A stretch of DNA of 29,880 nt. Source: Choristocarpus tenellus KU-1152. Lineage: Eukaryota; Phaeophyceae. The position numbers and the translations under genes were made by a program. Location: NCBI GenBank assembly GCA_964200185.2, contig CAXNAD020000098.1, positions 1-29,880 on the forward strand, written 5' to 3'. Of this stretch, positions 11,901 through 20,112 are shown piece after piece. The notes under the pieces are model-generated. The model was given only the letters and a program-made list of their open reading frames with translations, had not been told where the DNA came from and made no database searches. Within the stretch, counting starts at the first letter, position 1; the number at the start of each line of letters is the position of its first letter.

Positions 11901-12288
11901 TTTGTGTGATTTGTGTGATTTGTCTGGGGCACCAAAGGCGCAAAGAATCAGAAGTCCACATACGTACTCACCAATATATTAGTACAAACATGTTCCATTC
12001 ATCAGATCAATGAGCTGCAACATTAATTTATTACTGTCTTCTGCCTTCATGCTGCCCAACCCTAACTCACAATATGGGGACAGTGTCAAGAACCCAGCAG
12101 CAAGGGGTCTTGCCCAGGGTGGCAGTGCGCATGGCCTGGGCACTGCAGCAATGGTCAATGAGCCTACAGCGTTTGCCTTCTCAGCTGTGGCAATGGCCCT
12201 AACGGCCACTGCATCTACTGTCCTTGTAAGCATTCCTGTGGCGCGCAAAGCCTTGTTGTCAGTGGCATTGGGTGCATCTAGTCCCTGA
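2222..12288 (+). CDS. PLGG1: plastid glycolate/glycerate transporter, LrgA-LrgB family (PLGG1-like), 8 exons
   Basis: Proposed exons: 2222-2341, 3605-3800, 4702-4786, 5653-6174, 6878-6961, 7941-8036, 10451-10627 and 12084-12288, giving 1485 nt and 494 residues, near the roughly 510 of plant PLGG1. All introns are GT-AG and the junctions keep phase. Family landmarks: GVAFPSSLAGMMMLFAG (LrgA-like, about residues 90-106), WLPVFFVPSLVVLPL (135-149), GAGDILLGFLG (exon 5), VAIVVVTGVIGANFG (exon 7), and NPAARGLAQGGSAHGLGTAA in the last exon, the most conserved LrgB stretch. A Pro/Ala-rich hydrophilic linker follows the LrgA half. Many hydrophobic segments indicate an integral membrane protein. PLGG1 exchanges glycolate and glycerate across the inner plastid envelope in photorespiration; substrate here is inferred from homology. 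The exons are much GC-richer than the repeat-laden introns. The body from 3608 is secure; the first exon is inferred (see separate entry). Confidence 0.92.
2342..3604 (+). other. transporter intron 1 (1.26 kb)
   Basis: No additional exon or gene is evident. At about 3389-3424 a 21-22 bp unit containing gtatacatgtatctct occurs twice in tandem. The 3' end has a pyrimidine-rich run before the acceptor at 3604. Confidence 0.45.
4811..4855. repeat. ATT trinucleotide microsatellite
   Basis: An uninterrupted run of ATT triplets lies just inside transporter intron 3. It creates long Leu- or Ile-only frames that are not genes. The donor of the preceding exon is about 25 bp upstream, at 4787. Confidence 0.95.
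6227..6348. repeat. three tandem copies of a ~40-bp unit
   Basis: Each unit has the form gatgactcrgaacaatt followed by (gct)attattatagattgat. The second and third copies carry substitutions and small length changes. The array lies in transporter intron 4, about 50 bp after the donor at 6175. Confidence 0.8.
6501..6525. repeat. short CATGT tandem repeat
   Basis: The pentamer catgt is repeated about five times inside transporter intron 4, preceded by tgtgtgttttgtgtg repeats. Confidence 0.8.
6964..7045. repeat. telomere-like CCCTAA motifs
   Basis: Short runs of ccctaa and variants (ccttaaccctaaccctac, ctaaccttaactctacc) follow the donor at 6962. Similar short tracts recur at 8677, 9798, 16003-16025, 16801-16835 and 17540-17570, in both orientations. 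They are too short and degenerate to be telomeres; they look like interstitial TTAGGG-type microsatellites. Confidence 0.75.
7737..7922. repeat. 17-bp minisatellite, 11 copies, next to a splice acceptor
   Basis: The unit aacactatagattgtgt occurs about 11 times, with variants aacgctata and attgtat. The last copy ends about 18 bp before the acceptor AG at 7939-7940 of transporter exon 6. Every unit contains a taac sequence that resembles a splicing branch site. Confidence 0.92.
8717..8736. repeat. 20-bp perfect palindrome
   Basis: The decamer acttctacta at 8717-8726 is followed directly by its exact reverse complement at 8727-8736. It lies in transporter intron 6, in otherwise AT-rich sequence. 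Confidence 0.9.
8874..8946. repeat. TAGA tetranucleotide microsatellite
   Basis: A nearly perfect (taga)n run of about 18 units, preceded by one interrupted unit (tagc), in transporter intron 6. Confidence 0.97.
9177..9363. repeat. 12-bp minisatellite, 15 copies
   Basis: The unit gtaggtatgata is repeated 15 times, with a few g-for-a changes and one att variant. Because 12 is divisible by 3 and the unit has no stop in some frames of either strand, it creates repetitive open frames (Ile-Val-Gly-Met on plus, Ile-Ile-Pro-Thr and others on minus). It sits in transporter intron 6 and is not regarded as coding. Confidence 0.95.
9364..10450 (+). other. second half of transporter intron 6
   Basis: Low-complexity AT-rich intron with small repeats (gcagtgcagtgcagtgca near 9770). 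No additional exon was found. The intron ends with a T-run and ag at 10449-10450. Confidence 0.5.
10628..12083 (+). other. transporter intron 7 (1.46 kb)
   Basis: No exon or gene is supported. The frame of the next exon is open upstream to 12010, but the acceptor ag at 12082-12083 is favoured because it joins Gly-Val-Lys-Asn-Pro in phase and gives the family sequence. Confidence 0.5.
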
Positions 12289-14927
12289 GGCACTTCTTCT
12301 CATTGTGAGATGCTCTAGGAGTATGTCTATCTTGTTAACTGTTGATGAACTTGGCTGGTTAATGACACATTTATTCCTGAGAAGGGCAAGAGGTGTCTGT
12401 TCTGTCTCCTCTTCCATACTTACATACATGGGTTGGAAGTTTTTTAGGTGATGGTTTTCCTACAAGAGATGTTGCAGATATTTGGTACAGATCTAAGGAG
12501 GCTATTTACATCTCATTAACTGTGGCTCTTCTGTAGAGCCAAAGGCCCACAGACAGCGGTTTCAATGATAGAGTGGACACTTGGCAGTAGGACCACTTCA
12601 TTTCATCCAACTGAGCTATGGTGTAGTTTGTTGATTTTTTTTTGTGTGAGTGTATGTAAAACTTCTCCATTTGAAGGGCAACAAATTTGCTTACACAAGA
12701 TCATGATGGAGAGACCCAAGAGCCCTGGTCAGGTTCTGCTTATTTTTTGTGTGACAGGTAGGACAAGGTTTGCTGAAATGGGCAAGTTCGACGCCCATTG
12801 GGCATTTCTCAGGTCAACATATAAACCTGAATATTTTTTTTTAGAGGGTGGCACTGTACCATACTTCTTGGAATCACCCCTACAGCACCTTCCCTGGTGT
12901 AGGTTCATGATGATGTTAACGATGAGAAGGAGAAACCTTCGTTGGAACATGCATTTTGAGAGAAACAAGCTGCTTTAAGAATACCCAGAGCTCTACTTCA
13001 AATAAATCAGGTGATCTGTACCTTCAATTGGTATTGGACAGATAGATTTCAATTGGTTTGATTGGTATTTCGATTTTAAAGCTCTGGTTAGCATGTACTG
13101 CTGTTAATGTAGCTGCTCTTGAGAATGACAAGATCATGGTATTTTAGAGGTGAGGCAGGCAAACAGTTGAGGTGATGTGATTTCAGTGGTTAGATGGATA
13201 CGGACATGAAGTTAATAGGTTTGGATGAGTAGACATAGCATTGATTTAGCACAGTGAGTTAGAACTCTTTATGAATAATTTGAACTGCTCACTATACCTA
13301 CCGAATAACGTGGACTGGATATCCTTCAACAATAATACCTTGCTTAACACTCCACACACAAACCAGCCCAACCATGTGCAATCGTGGCACCTGGTTAAAA
13401 AATATAAAATAATATCATACTGTAATTTATTTTCTGTTATCTTATTTCCGTGATTCATACCTTCTCCAACGACACAGAGGTGCAAATCAAATGTCCACAT
13501 TATTTATCTACTCTAATTTGTATCTCTCAGGCAGGGACCAAGTGAACAAAATATTGAACCCTCAGGGCCATTACAGGTTGTTGCAATCAAAGATGAAACC
13601 ATCCTCAGGCACTGACTGCTCTACCAAGAATGTCGCGATTTAGCATTTGTCACCTCCCACTCAAAAGAAAAAAACAATTTATTCTTTAGCTAGAATGGAC
13701 CTCTCTTACTGGTTGCTGTTCTCATTCATACACTATTGTACTATAGACATATACTATGGCACTGTACCTACCACCATGACAAACCACTGCTGTAGACCAG
13801 AGGTGTTGAAATTGTTAGGTCATGTTTTGCAGTCATTAAGGATATGTTTTTGTAGCAACTGTTTACAAGAAATGTAGTATCATATCATCATGCAATAAAT
13901 TGTTTTAATCATATGCTATCACCACAAGAGATTGGTGACCATATCAACCAGTCATATTATTCAGCCAGAAATTGAAGATAATCTCTGATTTCAATGCAGT
14001 CATTGTCACAGCCTTGATTTCTACTCTGGTAGTGTCAAGGAACACCAGAAGATAAAAAGTGCAATACACAATGCACAAACAACATACCCACCCTACCTAC
14101 CTACAGTTGGGAAAAAATTATTGCTCAAAAATGCTGTACCCAGAGGTAGTATGTCACTCATGCAACCTCGTCAAAACAATGAAGCATAACTGGTCCTTGT
14201 ACAAACAAAAGGTTGTTTTTCACAGCTATTAATAGCTGCAATGGTTGACCTGTGCATCTTGCAGAGGTGAAGGCACATACCAAGCAACAATCAATTATCA
14301 CAGCCACAAAGAAATAGATCACTTTAGTGCAGTCACCAATTTCAACTACAAATCTGAGATTGTTTGTCCCTTTGGTAAAGTAAGTAAACATCGGGGGGTT
14401 GGTAAAGCAGTGCTAACATGTAACATGTAACATGTAACATGAAAACATCATGCCGTCATTGGCTTCTTTTACAGTCATGACCATGCTGCTAACCAAACCA
14501 TCAGTGTACTTACACAACATACATCCTGATTGAAGCTGTACGCCATTTGCACCTACATCATCAATACACCATCAATCATATCATCCCATAGTTGAGCAGC
14601 TTACTCCATTCCCTGTCAAAAGCTACCACTATTAATTCAATTGATTAGTATTTACAAAGTTCGTATCAATACCTCTTATAGTCCTCCCCTCCCCTTGCCA
14701 GTCATACCAAAATACATGCACAGAAGATAAAAAACAATTATCAAGCAAAGTAAAATGCATTGCAATTGAGGCTATAAAATAGGTTAGTTCCAGTGTAGGT
14801 ATCAAATACCCAAACTCTCAAAATAACACCTCCCTCAACAAATTCCCCCCCCCCCTTCACCAGAGATACAACAACAAAGAAATACCCTTCATATTGCATG
14901 TATATTTTATCAGTAGTCTGCAAGTAT
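12289..14927. other. gap between convergent genes, no confident gene
   Basis: This 2.6-kb stretch separates the 3' ends of the transporter (+) and the F-box gene (-). It should hold both 3' untranslated regions. An AATAAA is present at 13001-13006 on the plus strand, but it is about 710 bp past the transporter stop. The longest open frame (12565-12978, +, 137 codons) is Phe/Leu/Cys-rich with no recognisable domain. Small repeats include taacatg at 14417-14440 and a run of 11 C near 14846. Confidence 0.4.
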
Positions 14928-17900
14928 TCAGCTGATGAGATGGGGCACATAAAGGTATATATCTTGTAACTGAGCACCCGCAGATCCAAACGATATACCA
15001 AGAGTACTTAGCAAGACTGAGTCGTCTGTCAACAGGACACCTCTGGTACGAAGAGCTAACTGACTTGGAACAAATGTATCAAGATCACGGCACCTACCAC
15101 ACCACATCACATTAGATCACATCACACCACATTGGAACAGAGCAGAACAAAGGTGTAAGGTGGTAAGAAGGTAGATGAAGCAGCACTGATAGGTATAGTT
15201 GTATCATGGATTAAACAAATGCTTCAAATATCTAGTGTATCTAGTGTATATACTGCTGGCATTGGTGTATCGAATTTTATTGAGTTTGGTATAGTTTGGT
15301 GTAGTTTGGCTGGCTGGTCTACGAGTACGTAAGCATCACTCTCTATGAAGAAAAGTGGACAATGAAGGGATAGCCTTGTCACAATAGACTAACTCTACAA
15401 CACTACAACACTTACGCAGCCAGTCGTGTACAAGCACAGATATTTCTACAGCATTGAAATGTGCATGACCTAGTACCATGTACACACTTTGGGTGACAAA
15501 AGGTTGGCCATCCAGGTCTCTACAAACACTGATCCACACTGTCACTGCCATCACTGAGGGATGGGGCACCTGAATTTCATTTTCATCAAACTGTATACTA
15601 TAAGTAAAACTATTTATACATGCACAAGCCCAACAATAATAATAAAACAAGTTTACTTTCTGCACAATTTAGAAAATTTGCATTTTCATCTTTACGCAAA
15701 CACTAATTAAAACAAACAACACATGTATTACTACTACTGATACAGTTCATATGTTTGTAATCAACCAATGCCCATCAACGAAGATGTAATCAACCACTGG
15801 AGTCGCCTATGGAACGAATCAACATAACAAAAATATAATAATAATACAACAATAATAAAAAAAATATTATTAAAAACACTGTACGTACCCAATTAGCTCC
15901 TCTTTCAACCTGCCAACTGTGGTTGTGATTGGATCTAGACCGTCAATGCGGTGGATAACCTAGAAAACACACACACACACCAAACAACCACACAGCATGG
16001 GTCAGGGTCAGGGTTAGGGTTAGCAATCAATACTCCCCCACCCTTTCAAATACACCACTGCATCACCTCACACAACATGGTCTGGCAATTGATTATGTCG
16101 CCTGGAATAAGAGGACCTTACCCTCCCCATTCCTTTCACAAGTCATGTCAAAACTGATATGTGCATCAGTGTATTTCAAAGGTTGCATACTACATTCTTC
16201 TTCCACTCCACCCCTTTCACATACGGCATTGGCATTATTTCCATCAGATGAAACACAAACTGCATGTGTTTTTGACACAAGACCATACCTCGAAATAAAC
16301 ATTACAAATACACAATAGAAACAGTTGCACTTCAACAAACCACCTACCACAGCCCTTACCCTAACATGTGTAAAAGAGTGAAGATAAGATTATGCATGTA
16401 CCTGTGCATCTGATGTCTCAACAATAATGTTTCGATCATTGGGGTGCCTGTGGTTCTTAGGTTCCCACTTTCTCCTGGTTCCCAACAGGCCACTAGAAAA
16501 AAAAAGAATAACAAGGAGCACAAAGTACAGGTAAGGAAAGGTAAGGTACCATAGATTGGGTCGAAACAAACCTCGATTCCCAAGTATCAAATATCATAGA
16601 GATAAAATATCAACTATCAATAGAAGTGGTGCAAATATGCAATTATTGCAATTGTTCCTCCACTGTTGCATTGCTTGTCAACCGTTTTGAACACTCTTTG
16701 CAACTCTCCTATGATATGTTACATACACAATAATAATAAAAATAATATCACAGCACACAACTTTGAAGGAAGGATGCATGCCTGGTCAATATGATACAAA
16801 ACCCTAACCCTAACTGCAATAAAAAGGGTTAGGGTGTGTCAAGCAAATAACAAACACTTAGAAATCCACTGATATGGCGATTAGGATGCACTTGAATGAT
16901 GGATCAGCCGCAGACCATAGACATGCCTTCCACCAATAGACAAACTTCTACCTCTGGCTCCCTATACTCAGACAAAACAAAACCATGCACATGCACCTAG
17001 AGATTGCTGGGAAGGAGACAAATGAATCAGGCCTCTGCATCAGCTGAACTACCTCACCAGGCACGCTGGGAAGTACAATCAAAGGATACAATCCCCTGTC
17101 ATCATCAAAACGTACATTTCGGAAAGCGATACCCATGCAAACGCCTCCAGCAGGGAGGGGGACATTGGGGACACAAACAATAGCAGCAACAGTTACAGGA
17201 ATGGCATCAAACATCAAATGGGGTGCAGTTGTGATAAAAGAGATGTAACTGATGGGTATTAAATGAGGAGCAGGAGTAGAGTAGAGTAGAGTAGAGTATG
17301 ACATGGACAGGGTGGTGATGGTGGCTATTGTGCCTGTTGTGCCAAGGGCAAGACAAAATTTAAGTATGATACATACGTATGTACATGATGCACATGATTC
17401 TGATCCTTCTCATACAATGATACAATGATGCAATGCGGCATTTCCTCTCTTGCAGACTAGGTCTAAATGACACATTTAAGTGCTCTAGGTAATTTCGATA
17501 TAAAAATAATATTAAAATTTGAATGTTCTCGGTACGACCTGTTAGGGTTAGGGTAAAGGGTTAGGGTTTTGGAAGGAGACATCAATTTTGTACATACAGT
17601 ATCAGTCAGGTACATCAACCAACCCTTCAGAATCCCTAGGTGTATGTTGTATGTATTAAAATCACTTTGATGCATGCCACGTCACATCCTGGTTGGTTGC
17701 CTCAATGGGGTACATTAGTCAGACTGTAGCAGCCAGACATTTCCTTCCATTGTTTTTTTTTTCTGGTGCTAGAGAGATATCAAGATAAAAGTATTGGGGT
17801 TCATACATGTCAGAGGTATTATTATCTATGTTTGTTTATCTTGATCAAACAGGGAAAGTACTTATCACTCAAGACACAACCCCACTAGCATCAGTAATTA

Positions 17901-19713
17901 AATGAAATAAGGACCACAATATGACATCATCATCATAATTATTATTATTACAAAAAACAAAAAAACAGAAACGCAGATTTGCACCTCGAAGCTCATTAAA
18001 CTGACTCTCTGTACCCTGTACGCAATGCAGGCGGCCTGTTTTGCTCCCCTCATCCCTAACACTAACACTAACACTAACCATACTCACTAATCAGGGGAGT
18101 GTTAGTGTTGATGTTAGTATCAATAGCATTAATAACTAATCACTAATAACTAATCACAAAAGATATGACGACGTTCATGTTAAGACCAAAACAAATCTGT
18201 CCTGCGACAGAGGAGGTATTATATTTCCACAGAATACATTGCACATGAGATTAAACTTGTAGATGGAAGCTTCCTCACCCTGGAGGAAGAACGATAAAGA
18301 GGAGGTTCTGGTGTCCAGAAGAACCCCAACGACATTCCCTGTTTGTAGCTTACATCCATAGCCACGGATGCGACCTTCGTGAAGCGCCCTTCCAAAGCAA
18401 TCAAACAACCAGCACTGACCCACAGGGGGATATACAAACAAAAGTGATCTATTGAAGATAAGAGGAGGGGAGAAATGTCGCCTTGGAAGTTAAATTGTCG
18501 ATCTGTGCACCATATCTTCGAGTACTTAGAGATAGGTAGCTTTGACACTTTGAAGAGAAAAACGCATTTAGATTTGAGTGATATCAAGCTTTGAGCCCCT
18601 TGGGCAGATGCATGATTCCGGTATAGAGCTGAAACTAGAGTTGTGGTAGTGTGAACGACCAGCAGGCCTTAAGGAGAAGATCACCAGCACTGAAGAAATA
18701 CGTACAGAGTTGAACCTCAATGGAGTGCATGAGAGAGCATTGTTGCAATTCAATTCCAGCAGCATATATATGATTGTAGTTCATTGTGCAACAGCCATAG
18801 AAAACTGGTCACAACTATCAGGAGGTCAGTAGTAAAGCATTCATAATGATGAAAAACACCACCTTGCAATCAAGTCTTGATAATTCCCTACTTTACCTCT
18901 TCTTTGTTGATCCCTCCCATCGACATGCAGTCTCGAGATCCAACCCCCACTTCCAGACGCACGCCTGAAAAGTTCTCCAACTTTACCTCCCAGTAGCATG
19001 TGTGGACATCTTGAAGAGAGGCATGCCATCGGCCAGTAATGGGGGCAGAGGGGTAAATTTCAGGGGTCAGCAAACACACCCAAATCTGTGCATTCTTTTG
19101 TTTTTCTCGCGGTGTTAGGGCTCACACATACCGATTCTCTCTTTGCCAATGAGAGCGCCCATGCCTGGGCGAGCAGACTTGCGGCATATCCCGGTTATTT
19201 CGTCCACATCAACCACGTCGGCATTGCTCCCGTGCGCCTCGTCCAAAGTCGGTCTGTGGCGGTACCGGACCCAAGAAGTCGGTCAATCAATTAATGTCCA
19301 AAACATGGAATAGTGAAATAATACTGTAGAAACAACAAATGAGGGTGAGGATACCAGAGCTGACGCGGCAAGCCTCCTCCCTTCTTCCTCTTACCCAAGA
19401 GGATACACCATCTCTCCAGAAGCAAACTCCCTCTCCAACTTTCGCAGTGAGTAGCAAACACTCCCCACGGTTACGACATCTCTTTGATCAAGCATGCACA
19501 CCAGATACCTGAACAGGGTCATGGGTACAAAGACACACGATCGGTGTCAGAATGTAACTGAACGCAGTCTAAATTTGTCTTAACAACACACGACGTTTGG
19601 GCATGTATGAAAGTACGATACATATAGAGGGGCGATAGTTATCCTCCTTACCGTCGAATCTTCGATAAAATATCTGACCTTTGAACTTCCCAGGTCAGGT
19701 CCGGAAGGCGCAT
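14928..19713 (-). CDS. F-box / B30.2-SPRY / ubiquitin-like domain protein, 9 exons
   Basis: Exons in coding order: 19652-19713, 19395-19508, 19132-19253, 18897-19009, 18279-18414, 16997-17144, 16402-16492, 15889-15959 and 14928-15093; total 1023 nt, 340 residues. All introns are GT-AG and phases fit throughout. Start: first ATG (19711-19713) after an in-frame stop. Residues about 3-50 resemble an F-box: LP near the start, ILSKIRRYL, DQRDVVTVGSVCYSLRKL. Residues about 84-231 form a B30.2/SPRY domain: GALIGKERI, CYWEVKL, EVGVGSRD, CWLFDCFGRALHEG, GNVVGVLLDTRTSSLSFFLQ, MGIAFRNV, RGLYPLIVLPS. Residues about 250-340 look ubiquitin-like: NIIVETSDAQVIHRIDGL, TTTVGRLKEEL, LALRTRGVLLTDDSVLL, DIYLYVP. 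There is no C-terminal Gly-Gly, so conjugation is unlikely. FBXO45 also pairs an F-box with SPRY and binds substrates for an E3 complex; an adaptor role here is inference. Confidence 0.8.
15412..15597 (-). other. candidate in-frame cassette exon (62 codons) in the last F-box-gene intron
   Basis: This block is open on the coding strand, starts after tatag, ends before a gtgttg donor and is exactly 186 nt with phase 2 at both ends. It could therefore be spliced in or out without changing frame. It would insert DENEIQVPHPSVMAVTVW and more in the middle of the ubiquitin-like domain, between TTTVGRLKEELIG and LALRTRG. The main model skips it because direct joining restores a continuous ubiquitin-like fold. 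The open frame continues beyond the donor to 15336. Confidence 0.35.
15960..16401 (-). other. F-box-gene intron 7, with a long open frame
   Basis: An 85-codon minus-strand frame (16093-16350) contains THAVCVSSDGNN and YTDAHISFDMTCERNGEG and a good gtaagg donor at its end. Its phases (2 in, 1 out) do not fit the flanking exons, which join to each other in phase 0. It is listed as an unexplained open frame rather than an exon. Confidence 0.35.
16801..16835. repeat. inverted telomere-like motif
   Basis: accctaaccct at 16801-16811 and its exact reverse complement at 16825-16835 flank a 13-nt spacer, forming an 11-bp stem of TTAGGG-type sequence in intron 6 of the F-box gene. Confidence 0.85.
17274..17298. 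repeat. GAGTA pentanucleotide repeat
   Basis: About five tandem gagta units lie in intron 5 of the F-box gene, upstream (on the coding strand) of the SPRY exon at 16997-17144. Confidence 0.85.
17545..18278 (-). other. F-box-gene intron 5, repeat-bearing part
   Basis: Contains gttagggttagggtaaagggttaggg near 17542-17567 and an actaac repeat near 18056-18080. No exon is recognised. The whole intron is 17145-18278. Confidence 0.5.
18415..18896 (-). other. F-box-gene intron 4
   Basis: The exons on either side join in phase 0 and give a continuous SPRY sequence. A 65-codon open frame at 18568-18765 has no SPRY resemblance and is not needed. No other feature is seen. Confidence 0.5.
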
Positions 19714-20112
19714 GATGGCCCAAAGCTTCTCCTCTTTTCAAGGAGAAGTGTCTACTCTCCCCTAGTATGACGCCTTCAGTTCTTCAGTTTGCAATCTGCT
19801 CCTGGGGCGAAGTCCAGTTCAGTCGGTGGAGTTTCCACAGTCCAGTCCAGATTTTGGGAGGGGGAGTAGTCACTCACCTCAGCCCACAGACTACACTATA
19901 ATATACGTTGTTGTGATGACACAACAGGCAGAAGTACTGCTGCTGTAATACTTTCATGGTTTGCCAGTAAGAGAAAATCAATAATACTATACTCTGATTG
20001 GGTGCTCCAAACCTGTTGTTGGGATTACGGTTGTTGAGAAAAAGTGAGTGGTTGGTTGGAGGGTGGGAGACACTCAGATCCATCAGGCCCCACGGATTAC
20101 TGGTAGTGAATC
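19714..20112. promoter_or_regulatory. bidirectional promoter region between F-box gene and eL29
   Basis: Only 399 bp separate the two divergent start codons, so both 5' leaders and core promoters must lie here unless upstream noncoding exons exist. An AT-rich element tataatata is at 19897-19905, and an ATTGG (inverted CCAAT-like) occurs at about 19998. Short direct repeats of cagtccag flank 19810-19850. Assignment of individual elements is tentative. Confidence 0.55.

Noticed and set aside
19010-19079. Extension of F-box-gene exon 4 upstream (frame containing CLLTPEIYPSAPITGRW)
   Set aside because: It cannot join exon 3 in phase except through a 26-nt intron, whereas the acceptor at 19010 joins in phase and gives the normal SPRY entry GKERIDVHTCYWEV with a pyrimidine-rich intron end.
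19088-19294. Plus-strand 68-codon open frame
   Set aside because: Antisense shadow of exon 3 of the F-box gene.
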